From contig JAEUWP010000633.1 in assembly GCA_018524725.1 (NCBI GenBank), positions 1-64,000 on the forward strand: DNA of 64,000 nt. Reading direction: 5' to 3'. Numbering within the stretch: the first letter of the stretch is position 1; every line of letters begins with the position of its first letter. The position numbers and the translations under genes were made by a program. The DNA is from Podaxis mareebaensis. Lineage: Eukaryota; Basidiomycota; Agaricomycetes; Agaricales; Agaricaceae. The notes under the pieces were generated by a model, which was not told where the DNA came from, searched no databases, and was given only the letters and a program-made list of their open reading frames with translations. Positions 1 to 9,807 of the stretch are shown here, in pieces.

Positions 1-1068
1 GAAAAACATTCGCCTCGCTAGCCAAGTTTTTGAGGGTCTCACGATCCTTTGTGACATTGAGGTCTAGTTGTGTTGTACGTTTTCCTCTTGATGTGTCCGC
101 GTCAAGCCCAGGCAATGCCGGAAGGCTAGGTGATGTTATCAAGAGGTTATCCGCACCATGAGCCAAAGATATATAAAACCGAGTCAGATTAACATCTTCC
201 AGGAGAGAAGGGAAGTAAAGTTGTACCGGCAAGTGTCTTTCCAGCGACGGGTCCTGCAAGAGCACGTCTCAGATCCAGGGAACGGATTCCTTGTAATGGC
301 CGATCTCCTTTGTCGAGGATGCGGTTTGAGGCAGTGCCGATTTTGGTGATGGTCAAAGGAAGTTTTCCAACGAGTGTTGCAGCGTGCGGGTGTCTGTCCC
401 AAGTACAAAAGGAACGATATACGGAGACACACATTCCGCGAGAAATTGCTTCTCGTTCGAAGTCTTCTGCGTTCCATTGCAGGGTGGCGGTGGCGATTTG
501 TTCCTTCGTAATTTCCACCCGATCTGGTAGCTTCAGAATATCTAGCACTCCTTTCCTATGACTGCAAGACGTTGTCAGTGTTTTTCTGTGAGTGATATAA
601 GGATATCTTACTGTGGAAAGTTTGTGTGGATCCTGACGAAGCTCTGGTCCCTGGTCGGATAGACGCCTGCGACAGTGTCCCAAACTTTTAAGGGCCCTTG
701 ATCATCTAGTGTGTGGTATTCATGACTATCTGGTTCGTTAATTAGCCTCTCTCATGATCCACGGGAGGACGTATGAAACGTGAGCGCAGCATGTCGGGCA
801 TCAACGACAACATCTTGTTCAATACTGGTCCTGAGAAAATGCAGGTATGCAGCGGCCAGTCCTGCAAGCCCAATGATCGTCTATTTTCCATATGAGAACT
901 CAGTTTTATGTGAAGGCGCGACAGACTTGTCTGAGGAATTGCCCCAATCTTGAACGAGGAGTTGATGGCGGTATTAGGGTCACCATAGAACTTCAAGTGT
1001 TTCAAAAAGTTAGTGGGGAGGCCTTCCGCTTGCCAGAGGTCCCTTGCTATACCCAACGAATCGGTCAT
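1..1068 (-). pseudogene. CoA-transferase family III (CaiB/BaiF) gene, degraded and cut by the left edge
   Basis: The minus strand encodes a CaiB/BaiF-type CoA-transferase, a family that moves CoA between carboxylic acids. Recognisable blocks in order are the N-terminal INSSFKIGA...QTS segment, VVVDARHAALTFHT, WDTVAGVYPT, FVRIHTNFP, WNAEDFE, W..HPHA, PLQGIRSLDLRRALAGPVAGKTLA and AHGADNLL, then LDLN at the window edge. The first ATG in frame is at 1066-1068 (MTDSLGIARDLW); the frame further upstream has no ATG. Introns are clear near 875-920 and 590-610. Two lesions are visible. An in-frame TGA (752-754) lies inside the SER motif region. The intron between KTLAG and AHGAD (about 165-225) ends in GG where AG is expected. 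I infer a pseudogene; a sequence error or a rare splice form is possible. The 3' end lies outside the window. Confidence 0.62.
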
Positions 1069-1258
1069 GACTAACAGTGCGCCATTTCCCCCGGATTCAT
1101 ACAAATAGCGCTCGATGAGCTTCGGCACGTGTCTGTGAGCGCTAGTACAGTCACGTGTGGATGACTATTTCCGGCAAGTCCCGGATTTTGAGTGTGACCG
1201 TGTCCTCCCGACACTTTCTAACTCAAAAAACGTTGGACGGGCAACTCTTACGGTGCAG
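1069..1258. promoter_or_regulatory. divergent intergenic promoter with two CACGTG E-boxes
   Basis: This 190-base gap separates the start codons of the CoA-transferase relic (minus) and the mitochondrial peptidase gene (plus). It holds two exact CACGTG palindromes at 1126-1131 and 1152-1157, starting 26 bases apart. CACGTG is the core site for bHLH factors such as yeast Cbf1. No obvious TATA box is seen. The regulatory role is inferred from motif and position only. Confidence 0.4.
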
Positions 1259-2849
1259 ATGGTTTCTCGAACCCTCCTCAGCCGTGCCCTCAGGTCTGCT
1301 GCCCGCTCTCCGGTACGTCTGTATCCTTTTCGATGCGAAAATACCGCTCACAAGACCCTACAGCGACCCCTCAGGTCTTTTGCGACCGTTCGCAACGCTG
1401 GCCCCCTCACAGAGGTAACCACGCTTCCTAATGGTTTGACAGTCGCCACCGAAGCCCACCCACACGCCCAAACCGCTACTGTGGGTGTCTGGATCGACGC
1501 CGGCTCGCGTGCAGAGACCGACAAGACCAATGGTACCGCGCACTTCCTCGAACATATGGCTTTCAAGGGAACGGGCCGGAGAACACAACACGCTCTTGAG
1601 CTTGAAGTTGAGAACCTCGGTGCTCACCTCAATGCGTATACCTCCCGTGAACAGACTGTTTATTATGCCAAGAGCTTCCGCAAGGACGTTCCGGTTGCTG
1701 TAGATATCATTTCTGATATTCTCCAGAATTCGAAGCTCGAGAATGGGGCTATTGAGCGGGAGCGTGATGTTATTTTGCGGGAGCAGCAGGAAGTTGACAA
1801 GCAGCTTGAGGAAGTCGTTTTTGACCACCTCCATGCTGTTGCCTTCCAGGGTACGTCCAACTCGGTGCTCGGAATGATTTTCCCATCTGACAGTTTGGGT
1901 ACTCTTGTAGGTCAACCACTAGGCCGTACCATTCTTGGTCCCAAGGCCAACATTCTTTCGATACAACGTGATGACCTTGCCTCGTACATCAAGACCAACT
2001 ACACCGCGGACCGTATGGTCCTCGTCGGTGCTGGTGGTGTCGACCACGGTGAACTCGTCAAGCTCGCCGAGAAACATTTCTCTTCCCTACCCGTCTCTCC
2101 CAACCCCATTCCCCTCGGCCGTCTCGCCCACCCCAAGACGTCATTTGTTGGTTCTGAGGTTCGCATCCGCGATGATGAGATCCCCACCGCCAACATTGCC
2201 ATCGCTGTCGAGGGTGTCGGCTGGAGCTCGCCCGACTACTTCCCCATGATGGTCATGCAGAGCATCCTTGGCAACTGGGATCGCAGCCTTGGTCTCTCCT
2301 CCCTCACATCCTCCCGCCTCTCACACATCATCTCGCAGAACAACCTCGCAAATTCCTTCATGTCGTTCTCGACGTCGTATTCGGATACAGGTCTCTGGGG
2401 TATTTACCTCGTTTCGGAGAACCTTGTCAACCTGGATGACCTTGTGCACTTTACCCTGAAGGAGTGGACGAGGATGAGCATTGGTCCAACGGATGTTGAG
2501 GTTGAGAGGGCGAAGAGCCAGCTCAAGGCGGGTCTTTTGCTTGGGTTGGATGGGACAACTGCTATTGCAGAGGACATTGGAAGGCAGCTTGTTACGACTG
2601 GAAAGAGGTTGACACCTCAGCAGATTGAGAGTGCGATTGATGCTGTTACCCCTGCTGAGATTAAGCGTGTTGCCTCGAAATACCTCTGGGACAAGGATGT
2701 ACGTGCATCGGGTTTTTGGTGATCTAGGACGTGTGCTGACGACGTTTTTGTTACTCTGTTTACAGTTCGCTCTTGCTGCCGTCGGAAGCATTGAAGGTCT
2801 CCTCGACTACAACCGTCTCCGTGCCGACATGTCGTCCATGCTCTACTAG
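1259..2849 (+). CDS. MAS1: mitochondrial-processing peptidase subunit beta
   Basis: This is the catalytic beta subunit of the matrix peptidase that removes presequences from imported proteins; it works as a dimer with the alpha subunit. The M16 zinc motif HFLEH (HxxEH) is present in GTAHFLEHMAFKGT, followed by ENLGAHLNAYTSREQTVYY and the distal acidic region. The start at 1259 gives an Arg/Ser-rich presequence (MVSRTLLSRALRSAARSP); an in-frame ATG at 1157 would add 34 residues and looks less likely. Intron 1 is 1851-1910 (GTACGT..TTGTAG). It is 60 bases long and stop-free, so it reads through in frame, but removing it restores the family sequence AFQGQPLGRTILG. Intron 2 is 2699-2765. The last exon (2766-2849) ends in SSMLY, typical of the family. 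Confidence 0.95.
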
Positions 2850-3541
2850 ATGTGGGTCTCTTTCATAGCCGTTTGTGGTTGGAACGAGTACCTACTAACT
2901 GCTCCGTTACTAATAGCACTCATATAGACTTGGAGAGGATAGCATGTGTAAAATCTCAATATACTCTTTTCTAATCGCTTGTAATACACCCGTCTATTTC
3001 ACTTTGCAAACGGCAAGCCTTCTTCGTGTCTGCTGATGCTCCCATAAACGAACTCGGTGCTCAATAGGAGATGGTCATAATCCGCACCGCCTCTGATGAA
3101 CCCTGGTCCTTGTCAAACGCGAAGATCGCGAAATGAGGAAACATTCGTTGCGACATGGGCTTAAATGATTTGAGTGACGGAGCTGATCGGCTGATCGGTG
3201 CTTCTACCCGTTGTTGCCGTTTGGAAGCTTGCAAAATCAAATTTAAATATTTTTAAATATTGAACCCAGGCTGCTTCATTAAACTCTGACTTCTTCACTC
3301 CGTCACACACCGGGCATCTTCTGCGTTGTGTCGTGTTGAGGCTTCGAGGAGGGCGTCTTTTCTTCATTCTTTCCTTCTGCCCATTCTTTCCTTATCCTGA
3401 CGGCTCGCGTGCTCTGCCCTACTCTCTTTTTTACGTCTTTTACGTCTACTCCTTGCTGCCCTTGCAACTAGAACTCTGACTTTGCGTGTTGGCGTGTTGG
3501 AAGGTTTCACGTACGTACTACCTTGGGCATTTGGAACAGAA
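2850..3541. other. intergenic stretch, no gene seen
   Basis: This holds the 3' flank of the peptidase gene and the 5' flank of the PQ-loop gene. An AT-rich patch lies at about 3238-3262. Short open frames here resemble no protein family I know. Confidence 0.5.
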
Positions 3542-4977
3542 ATGGTAGACGGTGATACGCTCAGTAGTATCGTGAGTACTTCCACAAGACCTCTTTTCCT
3601 TCTTGGATGTGTTGATCTGACCGTATATTTCCGTCCTTCTCTTCGTGCCATACTACATACAATGCTTTTTATCGACCCTGCGCCTACGCATCTACGCATC
3701 TACCGAATGGTGGAAAAATACTAATCATTGACTCAAAGTTTGGATGGATATCCATTGGGTGCTGGTACGCCGGACGCTGTCTTCCCTTCCCAAAACCGAC
3801 ACTGATGGCTAATCCCTGTCGTAACAATAGGATTGTAGTATACTCACCTCAACTCTACGAAAATTACCGCCTTCAATCCGGGGAGGGCCTCAGCGTGCTG
3901 TTCCTCCTCGCATGGGTGATAGGCGACCTATGTAACCTCTTCGGTGCTATCTTGGGCGGTTTGGTGCCAACCGTAATTATACTAGCTTGCTACGTGCGTG
4001 CCTGCCCTTCCACTCCAACTCCACTCGGCCTGCTTGGTGTAGATGGTCTAAAGCTGATGAACTCTGTGCCTATAACTCACAGTACACGTTCTTCGACTTG
4101 ACGCTCCTCGCTCAAGTATACTACTACCGTTGGAAACGTTCCAGATGGCCTATCGGGCCATTGTACGACCTCCCAACGCCCAACACGAGCACGACGGCAC
4201 TCGCGGGTGAAGCGATGTCCGAGTATGATTATAGTTATGATGATGAATGTAATAGAGAAGAGGAGCCGTTACTCAGATCTGCGAGGGGTAGGCGACCTGG
4301 CGTTGCTGGTACGGGAGAGGAAGAGACTTTGGGATGGCTCGCGGTGAAGTATGCATTGTGTTTGGTGTTTGTTTCTGCGTTTGGTGTGGGTGCGTGGTGG
4401 GTTGATGAAGGACGATTTGGTGGTGGTGATGGTGGAAGTGGAGGACGGTTGGTGGTTGGTGGGCTCTGGGGGGATTATGGAGATTACTGGTTGAGATTGT
4501 GGGTTGTGCAGATCCTTGGGTGGACGAGTGCAATTCTTTATGTGAGTGCTTGGTGTAGAGTTTGAGGGGTTGCAACTGACGACGACTCTAGTTGAGTGCG
4601 CATTTCCCGCAAATTCGTACGTTTCCACTTCATATTGCTTTCGAAGAGAGTTGCGCTAATTAGTATTGTATCACCCAGTCAAGAATTTCGAGACGCGTTG
4701 CGAAGGCCTCGCGCCGGGCCTGTTCGTTTTCTCGATTTTCGGGAGCTTCACGTACGCCATCTCGATATGTGCCAAGAGCATGGACAGAGACTACCTCATC
4801 ACCAATGCCAGTTGGCTCGTAGGACATAGCTTGACGGGTGTTTTGGATGGTGTCGTACGTACCTTGGTTTCCTCCTCCTCGTGAGATTCGGACGTTGACG
4901 AGTTTGGCCAGGTAATTGCTCAGATTATATATTACCGGTTTACGCAACGTGGTCGGGCCGGAAGTATGATCTCGTGA
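3542..4977 (+). CDS. PQ-loop repeat protein, YPQ1/PQLC2-like vacuolar amino acid transporter
   Basis: Seven exons assemble into a seven-TM PQ-loop protein. Relatives are vacuolar or lysosomal exporters of cationic amino acids. Exons: 3542-3571, 3739-3764, 3831-3993, 4083-4541, 4592-4616, 4678-4854 and 4903-4977. The first PQ motif reads FGWISIGCW then IVVYSPQLYENYR, followed by LAWVIGDLCNLFGAIL and the TM with VPTVIILACY. The second PQ motif is LSAHFPQI followed by KNFETRCEGLAPGLFVFS. TM segments with TNASWLVGHSLTGVLD and IIYYRF close the protein. The long acidic and Gly-rich loop between the two repeats (about 4160-4480) is usual in fungal members. All junctions use GT..AG, and the tiny 25-base exon 5 carries the second PQ dipeptide. 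The substrate is not shown by the sequence. Confidence 0.88.
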
Positions 4978-5287
4978 ATTATTCTTGTTGGTAACTCGCA
5001 GGCTCCACCTTTTCTTGGCCCGGAATGCCACTTTTTTTGCACTTCCAATCCGGACTTCATGTATCCCATCTTCTTGACCGGTCCGCCGACGCAATGGGAC
5101 GACGCTGATCATGATCGCTATTTGATGATATGCATTTAATAGCAAGACCTTCCAGATTACCGGATTGGACATTCGCTTCGTCCTTCGTGAACCTCCCAGG
5201 TAATCTGGAACCAAAAGCAGGAGCAGGCACCCCATGGAAACCACTTCACACACAAACGATGTTAAAACCAGATTTATTGCAACTGTC
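4978..5287. other. intergenic gap, nothing recognised
   Basis: Convergent 3' flanks of the PQ-loop gene and the inhibitor gene. Open frames on both strands lack any family features. Confidence 0.45.
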
Positions 5288-5942
5288 TCAGTTGATAGCG
5301 TTTTCCCGGTTATTGTTTGATGAATCTCCACTGAGGAATCCAATTGTGGACGGATTGCCCTTGCACCCATTCCAAAGAAAGCTACGCACGTGTACATTCA
5401 GCTCGATACAATAAATATTAGAGCATATGTCCATTCTCACCCTCCCGGAGTCGTTCAAGGAAACATACCAGGCCCCGCCAGGCTCTGAAGGTTCAGCGCT
5501 GACAATCCTAACGGCGTTCGTCATGCTCTTAGTACCGAAGATGTGCCGATACGAATGGATAGTTACCCCATGATTGGATCTTTCGCCCGGGGGTCTACAT
5601 CGACCAACCTCCAGTGGTGTGACCAGCCAGTCGGATTCGACGAGAATATGACGATTTCATCTCCGGTTCTGGTCCGGGAACGAGTCCATTTTCCTTGGGA
5701 TCCTTTAGCCGTGACTGTGTAGGTATTGCTACTAGGGTGCTTTTGAACTTGCCACTGATATGTCCAGTTAGTAAATATAAATATAGAAACAATAACAAAA
5801 TGTTACTGACTTCTGTTGGATTTTCGAAGGAGCCTCCTGATACCGTCCCAACAGCCTGGCCTTCGTAGCCAGCTAGAGTATAAAAGTTCCTCATGTTCTC
5901 CGCGGAAGAGTGAATCAGGTATGTTCCGTCTGGTAGAGACAT
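5288..5942 (-). CDS. mycocypin-like beta-trefoil peptidase inhibitor (I66 type), 3' end uncertain
   Basis: Exon 1 starts at ATG 5940-5942 and reads MSLPDGTYLIHSSAENMRN. A GTCAGT..CAG intron follows, then exon 2 opens with WQVQKHPSSNTYTVTAKGS and contains IVIFSSNPTGWSHHWRL. The length (about 110-150 residues), lack of a signal peptide, MSLxxGxYxI start and regular Trp spacing fit the small cytosolic beta-trefoil inhibitors of mushrooms, merops I66 and relatives, which block serine or cysteine peptidases and may act in defence. The 3' part is not resolved. Exon 2 runs to DPIMG-stop, or a further intron joins a segment near 5400-5524 (IVSAEPSEPGGAWYVSLN). The second reading is attractive because AWYVSLN continues the fold pattern. 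A ricin-B-type lectin is the main alternative. Confidence 0.55.
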
Positions 5943-6011
5943 GGCCTTATCGTGTACGAAGCAGTGGGAGTTGAGGGGGTTGCTTGATACGACTCGGACG
6001 GATGCGTGGAT

Positions 6012-6018
6012 CTTTATA
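6012..6018 (-). promoter_or_regulatory. TATA box of the inhibitor gene
   Basis: On the minus strand the sequence reads TATAAAG about 70 bases upstream of the inhibitor ATG, a normal place for a core promoter element in this genome. Confidence 0.4.
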
Positions 6019-7222
6019 TCTTGGCCACAGTCCCACTAGGGTCGTTATGGGAAGTATCGAATGAGTCGGCTGTTAGATTGGATGGAGAGTAAGAGACGAA
6101 TGTTCTGGTGGTAAGGAAAGACCCGTCATGCCGTGTGCGTGACACGTTGCTTCTTGCTGTTCCCTGGGCGTCCTTTGTCATTTCCAAAGGACAATAGCCC
6201 CAGGTGACCCGGTTGTGGAGCGCGGAAAATAAATGAGCATTTGGGCACAGATCCAGTTGGAAAAAGGGACGGGTTTGTTTTTGAGGCGGAACTCCCCGCG
6301 AGCCGAAGTTTCATTAGTTATCGTTATCGATTAATGATCATCACATCATGCATCATTTCCGAGTAGAGCTCTATTGGGATTGCCTATTGAAGACGTCACT
6401 TAGTTTCTTCCATTTCGGCTTAATTTGCTCGTTTGGGTGCCTTGTGAGATGGATGGGCTGAGAAGCTTATTTCACCGGGTTACACGTGGAATGAAATAGC
6501 TGTCGCAAGTCGTCAGCGACATTTGACATCTTGACAGGCGTTTTTCCAGACTGTGGCTGAAGCCGGAAAAGGATATTTACCTTCCCCTTTAGGGATATAA
6601 GATTTCAGGAGGGCTTCCTTCTCTCATGCCGTCCTGCCGATCTCTGCCGAGAACTCGAGGGGACAAACCTTGTGCAGTCACGAGCTGATGCAGATGTTCG
6701 CTGTTTTGAATCGGTGATAGATGAGAACTGCTGTTAAGTAATAAGGAACGTGATGGAATTCATGTTCTCAAGCCTAGACTGCTACAGCACAGTGTGTACG
6801 AGTATGTCAATGTGATGGAAGTGACGCACGAGCTCGGCCATGGGGCCATTACACCTTCTGTTCCTGGAACATATGTCCACATGAACTCTACGGTTCCATC
6901 AGTTTCCATAGAGAACTCGATTGTCGAACAAGAATCTGATCGGACGAAGTTGGCGTTGAGCATTTATTATACATAAATCAATAGATATTCCTTTTTCCTT
7001 GATCCGCGTTGATTTGAGGGCTCAATTCTCAAATAGCCGGATCTGCAAAACAACAAAGAACGCACCCTCTTACAAGCCCTTATACCTACTTACCAAAGCC
7101 TAAAAATAGCGTTCATGGGGGTCATTGTCTTGGGCGCGAGTGACGTCAGTCGACAAGTGGATCCCTTTAGTTCCAGTTAACTCAGTTGTTGCAACCGCTC
7201 TCAATCAAATACATCCAACATC
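6019..7222. other. 1.2 kb intergenic region without a recognisable gene
   Basis: Open frames are all under 70 codons and none resembles a known protein. A 60-codon plus-strand frame at 6794-6976 contains HELGH by chance and is not supported as a gene. The right part should hold the promoter of the GFA gene. Confidence 0.5.
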
Positions 7223-7832
7223 ATGGTATACACAGGCTCGTGCTTCTGCGGAGAAATCCAATATGAACTCACACTCGACTCACCGAAAGAGGGCAGGACG
7301 TCCTTATGCTATTGCGAAAACTGTCGGGTACGTAAGTTCTGTTGAGGCAGTCGGAGCTTTGCCGTTTCATCTAAACTGAATGACGTTCGTGTACGCAGAG
7401 GTGGTCAGGCTCCGCGTTTGGGATAACGACCAAAGTACGCAAAAGTGCGGTCCAATTCAAGCAAGGGATTACGGGGAAGCATGTGTCGGACAGCGGCGGT
7501 ACCAAACTCTTTCGCGAGTTTTGTAGGACCTGTGGAAGCGGGATACTCGAGTATGGTGTACGTGTATGAGTCCTCGACCTTCTGCAGAGGATGAGACTGA
7601 TCATATGGGTGGATAGGAACAAGCCGCAGACAAGTTCCGATACATCACCTATGGAACCCTCAACCAGCCAGAAGAATTCCCTCCCAAAGGCGAATTCTTT
7701 TGCAAATACAAAGAGAAATGGATGCCAGAAATCCCGAGTAGGTGTCGACGTCGGTGTGGTCCTCTGTGATAGGTATCTATCTTACTCTAACAATGGACAG
7801 ATATATTTCACAAGCAAGAGATCAAGGAATAA
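7223..7832 (+). CDS. GFA/CENP-V domain protein (Mss4-like zinc fold)
   Basis: Four exons (7223-7327, 7399-7557, 7617-7737, 7801-7832) give a protein of about 139 residues with the zinc-binding pattern of the GFA family: GSCFCGEIQYEL, then YCENC, then CRTCGSG. The centre has RWSGSAFGITTK and the C-terminus FRYITYGTLNQPEEFPPKGEFFCKYKEKWMPEIP, a very typical fungal GFA ending that closes with FHKQEIKE. The family was named after a bacterial glutathione-dependent formaldehyde-activating enzyme, but fungal members are mostly uncharacterised. Exon 3 must start at 7617, since the earlier acceptor at 7586 shifts the frame. It stands alone with no obvious partner genes. Confidence 0.88.
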
Positions 7833-8055
7833 TAGTCGATGGCTGGGTATTGCATAGGTGTAAACTTGACGATAGGGGAGACCGACTGTTTACGTTAGAT
7901 CCGAGCACAACTCCAAGAGTTCGGAGGAAAGGAGAAAATTGCAGCAGCTAGAACTACACAAGATATGCGATGGGTGAGACAAGACATACATGTGTAATAG
8001 GAAACTGGATATGAGAAGGGCGAAGCTGTTTAGAGTTCGAGAGCGAATGTGACCT

Positions 8056-9457
8056 TTACTGAGATGAACTCCTTGGCCTGTGTTTGACAATCCAGGGATG
8101 TTTCAGGACCTCGGATAGGGCCAGGCGTTTTTCAGGTTCATATTGTAGCAGCTAAGGAAAAGGTTAACCAAGAAGTCGTAGGGACGAACCAGGGGACATA
8201 TATCTACCTTGGCGATGAGGTCTTTGGCATCAGCAGACATGGATGAGGGGAAGCGAAGATCAACTTTGGCAATACGGCGGTATGTGTCTGGAAAGGGAAT
8301 TTGGGTGAATTACAAAGAAGGACGGAAGAGATGAGACAGGCATACTGTTAACACTACTCCGGTCTTCAAACGGAGGATTGCCAATGAGGAACTCGTAGGT
8401 CAAGACACCCAGTGCCCAGTAATCCACCTTCTCGGTGTGTTCCTTCCCCTCCACCATCTCCGGTGGCAAGTAATCGAGAGTGCCACACAGTGTCATCCTA
8501 CGGTTTCCGGGAGCGTGAACACTCCAACCGAAATCACCAATCTTCAGCTCCCCGTTGATACCAAGCAATAAATTCTCCGGTTTGATATCTCGGTGAATGA
8601 CGTGCTTGGAGTGGAGGTACATCAACGCATCCGCCATCTGGTCAATGTATCTCGCACTCCGTCTCTCCGAGAAACAACCGTATTTACTCAACTGCTTGTA
8701 CAGTTCACCCTTCCCGGCGAATTCAAGCATGAGAAATATACGCTTCTCGTCGTGGAAGTATCCGTACAAGCGGAGGACATTGGGATGTCGTAGGTTCTGC
8801 TGGATCTCGATTTCTCGACGAATTTGTTTCTCGACCTTGGATTGGACGATTTCGGATTTGTAGAGAGTTTTGAGGGCGAGGATGTATTTGGGTTCGCATT
8901 TGGTGCGAACCATGTAGACACGACCGAATTTGCCTTTGCCGAGAGGGCGACCCATGTCAAAGTCGTGCAGGCTCCATTCACGCGTCGGGCATTTCCTTTG
9001 CACGGATCTTGATAATGAGAGCTAGTGCGAAATGAGGACGTAAAACACACCTAGAGGTGCTGGAATCAAGGGCCAACTCTTCGGCCGCCTGTCCGTACAC
9101 ACGCTCGCCACGTTTTTCATTCTCAATCTCCAGGCCGCCATCGTAATGACCGATATCTATTGACGGTTGTTGTTTGTGGGACCCGGAGGCGGTTGTAGTG
9201 TTACTCGTAGCTTTACTTGAGCTGGTCGTGCCTATTGCTGGGTTTCGCAGGGAAGAGGGGTATAAAGGTTTGCTATTTGCATGGGAAGGTTGCAACGGGT
9301 TCGGGGCGGCGAATTTTGTGAGAAGCTTGCTGACGTTGGGTTGACTTGGTTGTTTTGTGTGAGCGGGCTTGAATGTTGATGACGACGAGGTGGTATTTTT
9401 CTTGTTTGAGATTTCAAGAGCGGCGATTTGACGCGTGACAGAACCGACAGAGGCCAT
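8056..9457 (-). CDS. Aurora-type mitotic serine/threonine kinase
   Basis: This is an Ipl1/Ark1-like Aurora kinase, the catalytic subunit of the chromosomal passenger complex that corrects kinetochore attachments. The N-terminal exon (starting [15 protein letters not shown]) is Ser/Thr-rich and disordered. The kinase domain starts at [21 protein letters not shown] (GxGxFG), followed by LALKTLYK (ATP lysine), [10 protein letters not shown] (catalytic loop), [29 protein letters not shown] and DYWALGVL. The DFGWSVHAP segment and [15 protein letters not shown] activation loop are the Aurora signature. The last exon reads [20 protein letters not shown] and stops at 8056. Four exons with GT..AG introns fit; the first intron joins ..TSR to [11 protein letters not shown]. 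Length is about 430 residues. Confidence 0.93.
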
Positions 9458-9807
9458 TTGCGGTATTGGTTACAGTGTTAGGAGTTTCGTGCGTAAATTC
9501 AGATAGTGTACTGAATGATTCGAGAGTAGATTATTTGGCTGGTATCGCAAGAGCGCAAGGATGAGATATGGTAGACGGACGAGGAGGACGTGGCCGAGGA
9601 ACAAGGCAGGGCAGTTTGCTTCTGTCGTCCATCTGATCAAGTTCAACTTCCTGCGCGTGGTTGACACGTGACCCACCATTAGTGGTCACGCCACTTCGCA
9701 GTACCAGCGCCTTGAAAAAGCAGTATTTCTTTTTCTTCTCCAACAATGATTCGACCACTGCGGGGTATATTCCTTGTTCAAATCCTGGACAACTCTCTGC
9801 GAAATAT

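Noticed and set aside
1157..1258. Upstream in-frame ATG that extends the MPP beta protein by 34 residues
   Set aside because: The ATG at 1259 gives a standard mitochondrial presequence; the extension is acidic and unlike a targeting signal.
4269..4628. His/Pro/Thr-rich minus-strand frame
   Set aside because: Shadow of the Gly/Val-rich loop of the PQ-loop transporter on the opposite strand.
6794..6976. Small plus-strand frame with HELGH, like a zinc metallopeptidase motif
   Set aside because: Only 60 codons, no flanking family sequence, no splice-linked extension; the motif is probably chance.
9770..9795. GTTCAAATCC, a tRNA B-box-like string
   Set aside because: No A-box at the right distance and no cloverleaf pairing; it lies next to the 3' end of the esterase gene.
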